A stretch of DNA of 64,000 bases from an uncultured Prevotellaceae bacterium (GCA_902775475.1 CACYME010000011.1:34545-98544); one strand, 5' to 3'; counted from the stretch's first letter, positions 39,656 through 48,531 are shown. Notes: generated by a model not told the origin, from the sequence alone. A program made the numbers and translations.

Positions 39656-42337
39656 TTACTTGGCCACGTACTTGCGGCCCTGGTGGATGTAGAGACCACG
39701 CTCTGGACGGGCGCTGAGGCGACGGCCCTGCAGGTCGTAGTAGTAAGCATCGGTGGCGGGACGCACGGCGGCGGTGGCCTCCTCGATGCCGGTCAGCAGC
39801 TGCTCCGACTGCTCACCCTGACGGGCGATGTAGATGTCGTAGAAGCCTGCCTTCGAGTTGTTGCCGCAGAGATAGGCGCGAACGTACACCTCGTCGGTGC
39901 CCTCGTAGCTGCGCACCACGTTCGTGGTCAGGCGCTGGCGGTTCTGGATGACGATGGTGTCGCCGATGGTCTGCCACTGGCTCTCCCACTGGTTGCCGTC
40001 GACCGAGGTCTGCAGCACGATGCTGTGGGTGGCCTCGCTCGTGGGCTTCACGATGCTGCCGATGTTGGCTACCACGTCGAACGGGCCCTGGTACTTCTGC
40101 GTCGTCACCAGATAGGCGTTGTAGGGGAAGCTGGCACCGCTGGGCACGGTGTTCTTGTCGGCCAGGTTGATGACGGCCTTCGTGGTGGGGAAGTAGGGGT
40201 TCTGGTCGTCGACGGTGGCGAAGTTATAGCCGTCGCTGTTGCCGAAGTTCTCACCCGTGGTCAGGTTCTCCCAGGTGACGAGCTGTCCGCGGGAGCGCAG
40301 CATCCAGCCGTTCTCGAAGTCCTTCTCCTCCTCGGGGCTCAGCGTGTTGTAGGTCACCACGGTCTTCTCCTCGCCGGTCTCCGGGTCGGTCACGTACTCC
40401 TCGGTGAAGTCGTCGGGGTCGAAGTAGTTGTAGCTGGCCTTGTCCTTGCCCCAGCTGAAGAAGTAGCTGGTCGAGGTGCTGCCGCCGTTGTAGGTCTCTG
40501 AGTTGGCATCCATGTGCGAGAGCACGTCGATGCGCACCTTGGCGTTCTTCACCATCACGGCCTGCTGGGCCAGCTCGGAGTCGACATATCCCTCGGCCGA
40601 GGCGAAGGCATAGATGGTGCGGCCAAGGAGGCTCACGGCGATGGGCTCGGTGTAGACGGTAGACTTTGCGCGGTCGTTGCTGCCGCTATAGTTATAGTAG
40701 ATGGCAGCCTCGGCATTGTCGGCGCTCAGCGTGACGATGGTCTTGCCGTCCTGCTGCTCCTGGGCGATGGCGGGCTGCGCGGCCTGCTGCTTCAGGTCTA
40801 CCTGCTGCTCGGCCACCTGACTCAGCGAATAGCCGTCGCCGCGCACCACGGCCTTCACCGTCGTAGCCTGCGTCAGGTTGAAGGGCTCGGTGTAGCGCGT
40901 GCTCTGCTCCGTGGGCTCGCTGCCGTCGGTGGTGTAGAAGATTTCGGCCTGCGGCACCGAGCTGCGGATGGTCACGTTGGTGTTCATGTTCTTGTACTCC
41001 AGGCTGAACGAGGGCTTGGCGGCCTCCGTCTGCTTGCTCTTCGTGTTGGCCAGCAGCGTCACGGCGTTGTTCAGCACCAGGTCAGAGGCGGCCATGTACA
41101 TCAGCTCCTGCGTATAGGGGATGTAGAGATAGCCGTTGTGGTCCATGTTGTGCTGGTGGATGGCGATGGCGTCGGGGTTGCCCATAGCCGTGGCCAGCAC
41201 CTGGTCGCCGGCGAAGCGGCCGGCCAGCGTGGGACTCTGGAACGGCGTGTCGTCGCTGGCGAAGACGAGCACGAAGCTGCCCTCGTTGTCAGGGTCCTCG
41301 ATGAGCTCCACGTTGCGGTAGAGCGCGTGGTTCGGGTTGGCCACCACGGCAAACGTCGTGCCGGCGTCGGCCGTCGTTCCCACGCCCCATGCCTCGTAGA
41401 CGGCGGGGTTCAGGTTCAGCGTGGGCACGAAGGGATGGATTGTGTTCAGCGAGGCGATGGCGTCGGCGTTGGTCACCGTCGAGCTGATGATGATGGCGTC
41501 ATACTCAGTGGCGAGGTCCATCGACAGCGCACCGCTGGCCTCGACGGGCGTCACCGTGTAGTCGATGCCGCCGCTCACTTGGCTGTAGGCACGGTCGGCG
41601 CTCAGGTCGCCGCCATAGAGGAAGGCCACCTTTGCCAGCTGCGAGTTGTCGCCCACCTCCATGTTGTAGATGTGGCAGCCGCTGGTGTTGTAGACGATGA
41701 TGTCCACTGTCTCGCCGTCGTCGTTGCCGCTGGTGCCCTCGGGCAGCGTCCAGTTCTCCCAGGTGTAGGTGTCCTGCGTGGTGGGCTTGAAGCTCTCGCC
41801 AATCTTGTTCTCAGCGGCGATGCTGCCCACGTAGAGCTCCACGCCACGGGCGTCGGAGGGCTTGTGCGACTCAACGGTCATCGTAATCTTCTGTCCGATG
41901 CGTACACGGGGGATGGTGAAGCACACCATGTTCTTGCCGCCACCGCCCAGCCAGAGGTACTGCGGACCGGCATATTCGCCGAGCGACGTCGAGGGGTAGT
42001 CGATGGCGATGGCCAGCGAGCGGTTGTTCGTGTAGGTGGCGCCGAACTCCAGGCCCTCGAGCTCGCTGATCACCACGCCGTTGGCCTTCAGCGTGCCGCC
42101 CTCGGCATCCGTCAGCCAGAAGCACTTCCCGGCAGTAGCCTCGGGGGCCACCTTGCCCTCGCCGGCGTCGGCCTTCTTCTCAATGTCGCTCCAGCCCTCT
42201 AAAGAGCTGGCGGCAGCGTCGGCCATCAGGTTGGCAATCGTCTGGGCACTCCACGACGTGAAATTCCACCTCCTGTAGTTCTGTGCGCTGGTGCCCAGCA
42301 CCACGAGGAGCATCATCAGAGTAAATAGTTTTTTCAT
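39656..42337 (-). CDS. Secreted multidomain protein with chitobiase C-terminal-type repeats (copy 2)
   Basis: 893 residues, clearly paralogous to the 36648 gene: the same signal style (MKKLFTLMMLLVVLGTSA), N-terminal W.F..WSAQTIANL, a middle region with YDAIIISSTVTNADA, two CHB_HEX_C-like modules near 467 (FYTTDGSEPTEQSTRY) and 549 (IYYNYSGSNDRAKSTVY), a C-terminal binding-like domain and a tail YYYDLQGRRLSARPERGLYI. Probably exported and surface-exposed; the ligand is unknown. The two copies are separated by an intergenic region with its own promoter and the 99-bp repeat, so they are not one simple operon. Confidence 0.8.
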   Translation of the reverse strand: MKKLFTLMMLLVVLGTSAQNYRRWNFTSWSAQTIANLMADAAASSLEGWSDIEKKADAGEGKVAPEATAGKCFWLTDAEGGTLKANGVVISELEGLEFGATYTNNRSLAIAIDYPSTSLGEYAGPQYLWLGGGGKNMVCFTIPRVRIGQKITMTVESHKPSDARGVELYVGSIAAENKIGESFKPTTQDTYTWENWTLPEGTSGNDDGETVDIIVYNTSGCHIYNMEVGDNSQLAKVAFLYGGDLSADRAYSQVSGGIDYTVTPVEASGALSMDLATEYDAIIISSTVTNADAIASLNTIHPFVPTLNLNPAVYEAWGVGTTADAGTTFAVVANPNHALYRNVELIEDPDNEGSFVLVFASDDTPFQSPTLAGRFAGDQVLATAMGNPDAIAIHQHNMDHNGYLYIPYTQELMYMAASDLVLNNAVTLLANTKSKQTEAAKPSFSLEYKNMNTNVTIRSSVPQAEIFYTTDGSEPTEQSTRYTEPFNLTQATTVKAVVRGDGYSLSQVAEQQVDLKQQAAQPAIAQEQQDGKTIVTLSADNAEAAIYYNYSGSNDRAKSTVYTEPIAVSLLGRTIYAFASAEGYVDSELAQQAVMVKNAKVRIDVLSHMDANSETYNGGSTSTSYFFSWGKDKASYNYFDPDDFTEEYVTDPETGEEKTVVTYNTLSPEEEKDFENGWMLRSRGQLVTWENLTTGENFGNSDGYNFATVDDQNPYFPTTKAVINLADKNTVPSGASFPYNAYLVTTQKYQGPFDVVANIGSIVKPTSEATHSIVLQTSVDGNQWESQWQTIGDTIVIQNRQRLTTNVVRSYEGTDEVYVRAYLCGNNSKAGFYDIYIARQGEQSEQLLTGIEEATAAVRPATDAYYYDLQGRRLSARPERGLYIHQGRKYVAK

Positions 42338-42371
42338 AATTAAGTAGTTGTTAGTGAGTAATAAATAATAT

Positions 42372-42794
42372 TCAACGGTCTCGTACTATCCAGTTTTCAA
42401 GGCTTATACCTTTGAAATTCTCGAAATGCTTGGTGTTGTCTGTTACGCATACGAAATTATAGGCAATAGAGGTACAGCCTATTAACAAGTCGAAATTGTC
42501 ATCACAAGGTGTACCAGCAAGTCTGAGTCTGATTTTTTCTTTTGCAGCCAAATTGATGGCATCTGCTATAGGCAGTATCCTAATGGCACTCAGAAATCTG
42601 TTAAGCTCTGCCGACTTGTCAATACTATCTCGTTGCAGCAATAGTTCAACGCCGAATTTCAGCTCCAGCTCAGTAGCTTCTGAGATATAGCAATTATCCC
42701 ATCCTACTCTGTCTATGCATTTATCTAGGCTGTATTTCCCGCGTAGATAAAAGGCACAGATATTTGTGTCCAAAACATAACCAGCAGCCTTCAT
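42372..42794 (-). CDS. PIN-domain ribonuclease toxin (VapC-like)
   Basis: 140 residues. PIN-domain acidic residues are visible: YVLDTNICAFYLRG (first Asp), ATELELKFG (Glu), CDDNFDLLIG (Asp) and VTDNTKHFENF (last Asp). VapC toxins cleave tRNA or rRNA. The ATG overlaps the upstream small gene by 4 bp, the classic toxin-antitoxin layout. Base composition is lower in GC than the flanking housekeeping genes, consistent with acquisition. The 34-bp space to the next gene shows no terminator, so read-through into the secreted-protein gene is possible. Confidence 0.9.
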   Translation of the reverse strand: MKAAGYVLDTNICAFYLRGKYSLDKCIDRVGWDNCYISEATELELKFGVELLLQRDSIDKSAELNRFLSAIRILPIADAINLAAKEKIRLRLAGTPCDDNFDLLIGCTSIAYNFVCVTDNTKHFENFKGISLENWIVRDR

Positions 42795-43036
42795 AGCTCA
42801 ACTATATCCTGATTGAACGTCCGCTCACTCCTGAGAGCCTCAATAAACTCTTCATCGCTCATGCCGTCGTCTCCCCAAATGCCATAGAATTCACTGGCAG
42901 AAATCTTCTTCCGCTTGCCAGTATTTCTGAGCGACTGTGTCAGCATCAAGATGAGGTTAATCTTCGAGTCGTTGTCCAGATACTTCAGGCTGTTCCACCT
43001 GTTCTCCAGTCTTGACCTTAACATTGTTGGTGTCAT
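42791..43036 (-). CDS. Putative antitoxin paired with the PIN toxin
   Basis: 81 residues (MTPTMLRSRLENRWNSLKYL start). The sequence is helical with an acidic C-terminus (GDDGMSDEEFIEALRSERTF), as expected for an antitoxin tail that wraps the toxin. I do not recognise a standard DNA-binding family. Identification rests on size, the 4-bp overlap with the toxin gene and gene order (antitoxin first). A TATATTTG -7 element lies at 43063-43070, 26 bp upstream. Confidence 0.7.
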   Translation of the reverse strand: MTPTMLRSRLENRWNSLKYLDNDSKINLILMLTQSLRNTGKRKKISASEFYGIWGDDGMSDEEFIEALRSERTFNQDIVEL

Positions 43037-43062
43037 TGCTTGCCTCTTTTATGTTTCGCTTG

Positions 43063-43070
43063 CAAATATA
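43063..43070 (-). promoter_or_regulatory. -7 element of the toxin-antitoxin pair
   Basis: TATATTTG on the minus strand, 26 bp before the antitoxin ATG. A TTTG lies at 43093-43096, at a slightly long 22-bp spacing. The rest of 43097-43250 is AT-rich, with the inverted repeat AGGGCGCACCCGCCGGGGAT/GCGCCCT near 43180-43206 that could be a terminator for the peptide gene upstream. Confidence 0.5.
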
Positions 43071-43250
43071 CACAATTTTCGGTGAACAACCACAAAAAAA
43101 CAGAAGTATTTGGGTAATAAATGTTCAATTTGTTGAAATTGGGCTTTTTTCGTCCTCCTTCATGGCCACCAGCAACAATCAGGGCGCACCCGCCGGGGAT
43201 GCGCCCTGAAAGTGAGCTATGGTTCGATAACGTTCTGTCGTCTCTATGCA

Positions 43251-43424
43251 TCAGTCTTCGTCGTCCCAAAGGGAGTTTCCTCCTCCACGACTCAATACCT
43301 CATTTGTAGGATTTGCCTCTTCATCGAGCAGAGTAGACGCAGGGCTTGAGGGCGAACTGGCTATCATCTGCTGAAGCTGGATATTCGTCACGAGCATGGC
43401 GGGCATAATATATGTCTTTTTCAT
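43251..43424 (-). CDS. 57-residue peptide, putative member of the MKKTY-type small protein group
   Basis: Reads MKKTYIMPAMLVTNIQLQQM, then an Ser/Pro/Ala stretch, DEEANP, and ends RGGGNSLWDDED followed by TGA. The start MKK.Y..P, the Gln-rich segment, the Gly run and the acidic end recall small Bacteroidales peptides often found beside secreted or exported proteins; whether they are precursors of secreted peptides is not known to me. It begins 40 bp after the stop of the large secreted protein gene on the same strand and is probably cotranscribed. It is too short for usual ORF cut-offs. Confidence 0.68.
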   Translation of the reverse strand: MKKTYIMPAMLVTNIQLQQMIASSPSSPASTLLDEEANPTNEVLSRGGGNSLWDDED

Positions 43425-43463
43425 AATCGTTCTGTATTTTAATGTCTTATTAACTATAATTAG

Positions 43464-46400
43464 TTATTTAACTATTACTTTATAACTCTTACCATCGGCC
43501 TTGCGTACGATGTTAATGCCTTTCTGCAGAGCGGGCATCTGAGAACCAGAGGCATTGAATATTTGAGCGTCGCCGCTAGTCAAGGCCTCAATAGCATTGA
43601 TGCCTGTAGACTCAGCATCGAAGAAGAATACGCGAGTTTCAGATCCTGTAGCGGTCACATAACAGCGGTTAGCACCAACAGTAGGCTGACTGTTTTCTGC
43701 GACTTTGTAGAAGCCTACTTTGTCGTTGTTCTTCTGCATTACGTATGAGCCAACGGGAGCGGTTGTAGCAGCATAAACGCCAGTAAGCAGACCAACAGTA
43801 TTCTCTACTGCTGCACCAAGGCCCCAGTTTTCGATAGTTTCATTCCATGAACCTTCGATGATGTAAGGCTGGTTGGCCTCGATAGCATCAGCCACCACAA
43901 GTGTCAGCTGGTCACCGCTATATTCAACGCAGGTGTAAGCCTTTACATCTTCTGGCTTGTCAGCAGTGAAAGGCAGGATGAGTGTTCCATAGCCAGCGGC
44001 ACTGGTGTTGATAGAAATACTTGCCTTAGAAGCCTCAGCAAGAGTGAAGTCGGCATTGCCATCCTCAGTATAAATGTTTCCACCGTCTTGGCAAGCAATG
44101 GTCTTGTTGGTGAGAGTGTTGTAAATATTGAATACGTTGTCAGTAGCAGTAGCTGCAATCTTGAACTCGCCCTTCTTTGAATCATCGGAAGTAGCTTGAA
44201 TCTGGCTGTTAGCCCAATCTGCTTTACTGCCATTGTTAGTGCCGTAGGTCAGGTATGTTGTACCTTCGGAGGTTTCGAAGCTGATGTTATAGATGTTTCC
44301 ACTAACCTGCGTGAAGATTAACGTCTGATTCAGATTGGCGTTGGGGGCAAAGTTAGCATTCATTCCGTAACCAGTGGGGTTATTGTCACTTGTAGAGCCA
44401 GGAATAATAATCACAGCGTTGCCATTCTTGGCATGTCCTTCAGTAGCCACAACGAGATTGTACCGTTTATCGGGGCTAGGAGCATTGAGCGTCTGGTTTT
44501 CATAAGCCACTATGGCTCCATCAAGTTCATCAACAACTTCCTGCACGGCAGCAGCAGTGCTTTCAGAAGTTACTGTATAAGCATCAATGGCATTTTTAGC
44601 ACTCTCGTATGAGGTATAGAGGTTGTCGTTTGTGTCTGCATTATATTGGAACACGCCTTCTCCTATGTTAGCAGAAACTTTCTCCAGCTTGTTTGCTGCT
44701 TTGGCGGCAACTAGTGCATCATAAGAAGAGTAGGCATTACGATAAGCTGTCTGAGCATCTTTGATGGCCTGAATGGCATCGCTATACTCTTGTTCTGAAG
44801 TAAAGTTGCTTGCGTCAACGCCGAGAGCATTATTCAAGTCATTCAGCTCCTTGCCAGTTACATTGGTATAAAGAGCATTCGACTTGTCTGCTTCAACCTC
44901 TGCAATCAGCTGTGGAAGATATTGCTTGTAGTAGATCATCTTACTGCTTCCATAATAATGGAGACGGAATTCGTCAAATAGTGTCCAAACATCTGAGGAA
45001 TGTGCATCGTCCTTGAATCCAAGGCGAAGTGTTCCATCTTCCACAAGAGCAGCTACTTCGGTCTGATACTTGCCAACAGCAAACCATGCAGCAGCACCCT
45101 CCATGGAGTTCGGAATGAATCCAGGAGCATTTGCCGGCTGCTTGTCTGTATTGAATGCACTTTCACCGTTGGGGTCTGTGTAAATTCTTGTTTCATTCAT
45201 TTCTTCCATGATGTTCTTAACCACAGAAGCGTCATTGTTTACGTAAACTCTTGCTGTTGCATTATTGATGCCGTTAGCATAGTCTGCATACACAGCATCA
45301 TAACCTCCAGGACGCTGGAATGCTTTCATACTAAGAGTAAAGCTACCATTGGGAAGTCCAGCAACAGACTGGTAGAAATCAAACGCAGCATTTCCAAAAA
45401 ATTCGTTGCACTGAATACGTGTGTTAGGATTCAATGTAGATTCTTTTGTCCATCCAGTAATATTATTATTGTCGAAGTCTGGATTAGCCATTAGGCAAGT
45501 AATGTCGAAGAACTCGCCATCATTGGCAGGTTCTGAATTGTTTACATATTCTTTAATTGCATCTTTCAGAGCAAAAATAGCAGCAGCAATGTCATCTGCC
45601 TTCTCTGCATTATTTACTGCTTCCTGCTGAGCAGAAATTACGCCAGCGTAGGTGCTGTGACTTCCTGCTGTCGTTTCTGTATAAGCGACATCAGCGATGG
45701 CCTGAGCCTGTTCTTTTAGAGTATTGAAAGGAGCCACATCATTGGCATATGCAACAATAGCATTTTTTGCGATAGTTATTGCTTGGCTTAAAGTGCTCAC
45801 AGCAGCTTGTACTTCGTCTATCGTGGTCAATGTGGATTCATCAACTACTGCTTCTTTTAAAGCGGCAAGTTCTGAAGGATACATAGGCTCATTATAAAGA
45901 GCTTCCGCCTCACTGACCTTTGCTCGATAGTCATCGATGTAATCATCAACGGTATATTCCCAAAGAGTTACTGGGCCTAGGATACACCAACCACCATTAG
46001 GGCAGGTTCCCTTAAAACCAATTTCTACTTCAACAGTTCCTTCTCCTGTGACGTTAAAATCAAATTCATTTGAGAATTTCCCTTGTGAAAAGGCTGTTGC
46101 TGCCTTATAAAGGTCATTGCTCCCAGCATACCCAGACAAATCCTCCATAGAGTTAAGCGCAATGACATTTTGGGTCTTTTCACCAGCAAAAATCCAAGCC
46201 ATGTTGTTGTTGGTGCCATCACCACTCCAGCTGTTACGATAGAATGCATTGACGGCTAAACGATAGTAGCCAGCAGGAAGGTTAGCTGTTTGCGAGAAAC
46301 TGAACGGATTACTCCAGTTCCAAAATTCCACTACATTGACTGCACCATCTATTTTCCAGTCTGTTTTACCTGGATTTCCCCAGCCTTCCAGAGATGATAA

Positions 46401-46502
46401 ATCTGCATCTTTTAGATACGTTTGTGTAACATCGGTCTTTGCCTGCATTCCTGCGCTGACGAGCAGGGCACATGCTGCGATTAAAAGTTTAAGTTTTTTC
46501 AT
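43464..46502 (-). CDS. Large secreted protein with helical repeats and carbohydrate-binding-like domains
   Basis: 1012 residues. Signal peptide (1-21, ending GMQA). N-terminal jelly-roll-like domain (about 25-185: GWGNPGKTDWKIDG, NLPAGYYRLAVNAFYRN), FIVAR-like three-helix repeats (about 190-315: LKEAV.DESTLTTIDEVQAAVSTL), a second jelly-roll (about 325-530: FDNNNITGWTKES, GLPNGSFTLSMKAFQRPGG), more helical repeats (about 535-665), a ricin-like/beta region (about 670-830) and a tail FNASGSQMPALQKGINIV...YKVIVK. Lower GC and different codon use than its neighbours suggest transfer. No catalytic site is recognised; surface glycan binding or adhesion is a guess. Confidence 0.78.
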   Translation of the reverse strand: MKKLKLLIAACALLVSAGMQAKTDVTQTYLKDADLSSLEGWGNPGKTDWKIDGAVNVVEFWNWSNPFSFSQTANLPAGYYRLAVNAFYRNSWSGDGTNNNMAWIFAGEKTQNVIALNSMEDLSGYAGSNDLYKAATAFSQGKFSNEFDFNVTGEGTVEVEIGFKGTCPNGGWCILGPVTLWEYTVDDYIDDYRAKVSEAEALYNEPMYPSELAALKEAVVDESTLTTIDEVQAAVSTLSQAITIAKNAIVAYANDVAPFNTLKEQAQAIADVAYTETTAGSHSTYAGVISAQQEAVNNAEKADDIAAAIFALKDAIKEYVNNSEPANDGEFFDITCLMANPDFDNNNITGWTKESTLNPNTRIQCNEFFGNAAFDFYQSVAGLPNGSFTLSMKAFQRPGGYDAVYADYANGINNATARVYVNNDASVVKNIMEEMNETRIYTDPNGESAFNTDKQPANAPGFIPNSMEGAAAWFAVGKYQTEVAALVEDGTLRLGFKDDAHSSDVWTLFDEFRLHYYGSSKMIYYKQYLPQLIAEVEADKSNALYTNVTGKELNDLNNALGVDASNFTSEQEYSDAIQAIKDAQTAYRNAYSSYDALVAAKAANKLEKVSANIGEGVFQYNADTNDNLYTSYESAKNAIDAYTVTSESTAAAVQEVVDELDGAIVAYENQTLNAPSPDKRYNLVVATEGHAKNGNAVIIIPGSTSDNNPTGYGMNANFAPNANLNQTLIFTQVSGNIYNISFETSEGTTYLTYGTNNGSKADWANSQIQATSDDSKKGEFKIAATATDNVFNIYNTLTNKTIACQDGGNIYTEDGNADFTLAEASKASISINTSAAGYGTLILPFTADKPEDVKAYTCVEYSGDQLTLVVADAIEANQPYIIEGSWNETIENWGLGAAVENTVGLLTGVYAATTAPVGSYVMQKNNDKVGFYKVAENSQPTVGANRCYVTATGSETRVFFFDAESTGINAIEALTSGDAQIFNASGSQMPALQKGINIVRKADGKSYKVIVK

Positions 46503-46600
46503 AAATTAATAGTTAAAGTGAGTAAATGTAAAATAGTTATGTTTGATTCGTGTAAAGTTTGTTTCGCTCGTGTAGATGCCTTTCGAAAAGGTTCAATGTG

Positions 46601-46608
46601 CAAAAGTA
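46601..46608 (-). promoter_or_regulatory. Possible -7 element of the large secreted protein gene
   Basis: TACTTTTG on the minus strand, about 98 bp before the ATG, implying a long leader. No good -33 box is seen. Confidence 0.35.
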
Positions 46609-46669
46609 CACATTATTTATTATGTGCGTGCGTGTAGAGGGGGTGAATTAAGAAAGATTATGATTTTAT

Positions 46670-47015
46670 AGTTTTTTTTGTCCGCAGGGGGCGTGAATAT
46701 ATTTTTGTCTGCGGCGCAACGTGTAATGACCGTGAATGAGACGTGAATGGGTCGTGAATTGTTTCTCTGCCTGCGGTGGAGAATTGGTATATGGGCGATA
46801 TACCATCGGTATATAGGCGATATACCATCGGTATATGGGCGATATACCAACATATACCATCGGTATATAGGTGCAAGGAAACTATATACCAATGTTGATT
46901 TTTCGCCTGCGGCGCAACACGAATGAGCATGAATGAAACGCGAATGGGTCGTGAATAGTTTTTCTGCCTGCGGCGCTACACGAATGTGCATGAATAAGAC
47001 ACGAATGGACAGGAA
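46670..47015. repeat. Degenerate ~90-bp repeats with GCCTGCGGCGC and CACGAATG blocks
   Basis: Blocks of the form TTTTTCTGCCTGCGGCGC-NACACGAATG-N-GCATGAATAAGACACGAATGG recur about four times (near 46675, 46757, 46903 and 46955) around the tandem palindromes. The stretch 47045-47128 shows nothing I recognise. Confidence 0.7.
46786..46871. repeat. Tandem 22-bp palindromes (GGTATAT-N-ATATACC)
   Basis: Units start at 46786, 46808 and 46830, each GGTATATGGGCGATATACC or the variant with AGG, plus a 3-base spacer; a partial fourth runs to 46871. Each unit is itself a palindrome with 7-bp arms. The array lies ~280 bp upstream of the large secreted protein gene and ~480 bp from the GH53 gene end. Confidence 0.85.
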
Positions 47016-47022
47016 TATTATT

Positions 47023-47044
47023 TATGAGTCCACTTGAAAAAGTC
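47023..47044 (-). repeat. 22-bp motif shared with 39560-39581
   Basis: Plus strand TATGAGTCCACTTGAAAAAG then TC; matches the 39560 copy in reverse complement with one mismatch. Confidence 0.6.
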
Positions 47045-47128
47045 AAGCAATGAGCAATACTGCTTCAAATTCACGCGCAGTAGCATTCCCGACCTTAAGT
47101 TGTTCCAGTTGTCTTCTCCTATGAATTA

Positions 47129-47208
47129 TTCAACTCAGAGACACAGAGATACAGAGTCTTATCCATGCGCGGAACATCATCTCTGTATCTCTGTGTCTCT
47201 GTGTTGAA
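47129..47208. repeat. CAGAGACACAGAG hairpin element
   Basis: 28-bp arms at 47129-47156 (TTCAACTCAGAGACACAGAG onward) and 47181-47208 pair at 27 of 28 positions around a 24-nt loop holding GCGCGGAACATC. The GH53 gene ends 60 bp further on, transcribed from the other side, so this hairpin lies downstream of its stop and could act as a terminator. It is related to the 8433 half element and the 8599 element. Confidence 0.8.
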
Positions 47209-47267
47209 TATATTAATTATGTTTATCTACTTATATGTTGCGATGTTGCGCCGCAGGCAAGGAGGGG

Positions 47268-48497
47268 CTATTTGAAGGTGGCAAGCTCGTAGAGGGCATC
47301 GAGGGCGCGGCCCGTCTCGTTGTCGAAGAGGCTGGCGTTGTACCACCTGGAGCTGAGGTTTCCGGTGCAGCACTTGGCGTTGGCCTCGGCGTACCACCAG
47401 CTGATGCCGTTCACCTGGGGGTATTTCTTCAGCAGGGCGATGAGGTCGGCGGTGAACTGGCGCTGTCCGGCGTTGCTGTAGGGGTAGGTGGCGGAGTAGT
47501 CGATGGTGGTGCCCTCCACGGCCCACTTCCAGGGATAGCCGGTCTCGACGATCTGTATGGGCTTGCCGTAGTTGCGGTCGGTGAGCTGCTTCAGGGCTGT
47601 CTCCAACTGCGGGAGCTTTCCGTGGAAATAAGGGTAGTAGCTCAGTCCGATGACGTCGTAGTCGATGCTGGCGGCCTTGATGCGGTCGAAGAAGTCGGTG
47701 AGCACGCCCGCGTTGGCCACTCGCTCGCTGTGGATGATGAGCTTTGCCTGTGGGCATAGCTCGCGGCATGCCTTCGTGGCCTGCTGTAGCAGGAGGAAGA
47801 AGCGGTCCCAGTTGGCCTGCGGGCTGTTGGTGTAGCAGCGGTTGACCTGGCTGTTGCCCACGGCGGCCTTCGTTCCCCAGAGCATGCCGTAGCTGATTTC
47901 GTTGCCCGTCTGGATGAAGTCGGGTGTGGCGCCTGCGCTGTTCATCTGCTGCAGGCAGTCGCGGGTGTAGTCGTAGATTTTCGCCTGCAGCTCTGCGTCG
48001 CTGAGTGCCTTCCAGGCGTCGGGCGTCCACTGCTTGCCGGGGTCGGCCCAGGTGTCGCTGTAGTGGAAGTCGAGCATGAAGCGCAGTCCGGCCTGCTTGA
48101 TGCGCTTGCCGAGGGCTACGACATAGTCGAGGCTTTGGCAGACGCCCTTGTCGGAGTCCTTCGAGGGGTCTACGAAGAGTCGCACGCGAATGGTGTTCCA
48201 GCCCTGCTCCTTGACGAAGGACAGCAGGTTGGGGATGGTCTTTCCGTTCTTGTCGGTGTACTGTGCGTGCTGGCTCTCATACTGGGTGAGCATGGAGAGG
48301 TCGCCGCCCACGAAGCGGTCGTCGTCGGCCGGTGGGGTGGGGTCGGTAGGGTCGGTAGGTTTTGTAGGTTCGGTAGGTTCTGTAGGTTCGGTAGGTGTAT
48401 TAGGTTCTTCTGGGACGACGGGCTCGTCGGCGGGGCTGTCGCTGCCACAGGCAGCACAGAGGAAGAGGGCAAGGAACAGGAGTGATTTCAGTTTCAT
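47268..48497 (-). CDS. GH53 endo-beta-1,4-galactanase lipoprotein
   Basis: 409 residues. Lipobox LCAAC with lipidation Cys near 17, then a Thr/Pro/Glu linker built of TEP/TDP triplets (about 30-55; a 9-bp period in the DNA) that would hold the enzyme off the membrane. GH53 core: RFVGGDLSMLTQYE, NTIRVRLFVDPS, MLDFHYSDTWADPGKQ, TGNEISYGMLWG with the acid/base Glu near 200, and IVETGYPW with the nucleophile Glu near 316. It cuts beta-1,4-galactan, a side chain of rhamnogalacturonan-I. It lies 34 bp downstream of the DUF2264 gene in an operon headed by GH43. Confidence 0.96.
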   Translation of the reverse strand: MKLKSLLFLALFLCAACGSDSPADEPVVPEEPNTPTEPTEPTEPTKPTDPTDPTPPADDDRFVGGDLSMLTQYESQHAQYTDKNGKTIPNLLSFVKEQGWNTIRVRLFVDPSKDSDKGVCQSLDYVVALGKRIKQAGLRFMLDFHYSDTWADPGKQWTPDAWKALSDAELQAKIYDYTRDCLQQMNSAGATPDFIQTGNEISYGMLWGTKAAVGNSQVNRCYTNSPQANWDRFFLLLQQATKACRELCPQAKLIIHSERVANAGVLTDFFDRIKAASIDYDVIGLSYYPYFHGKLPQLETALKQLTDRNYGKPIQIVETGYPWKWAVEGTTIDYSATYPYSNAGQRQFTADLIALLKKYPQVNGISWWYAEANAKCCTGNLSSRWYNASLFDNETGRALDALYELATFK

Positions 48498-48531
48498 GAT
48501 GATAATGTTGGATGATGGAAAAGGGAAGTGT

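Noticed and set aside
40514-42202. A 562-codon plus-strand frame across the second secreted multidomain gene
   Set aside because: Same shadow effect; the minus strand encodes a signal peptide and duplicated CHB_HEX_C modules.
46786-46871. A possible CRISPR array
   Set aside because: Units are contiguous palindromes with 3-base spacers and no unique spacers; no cas genes in the window.
46620-46991. A 123-codon minus-strand frame (MHIRVAPQAEK...)
   Set aside because: It lies wholly in tandem and palindromic repeats, and its peptide repeats simply reflect the DNA (YRWYI, YTDGI); no start signal or homologous context.
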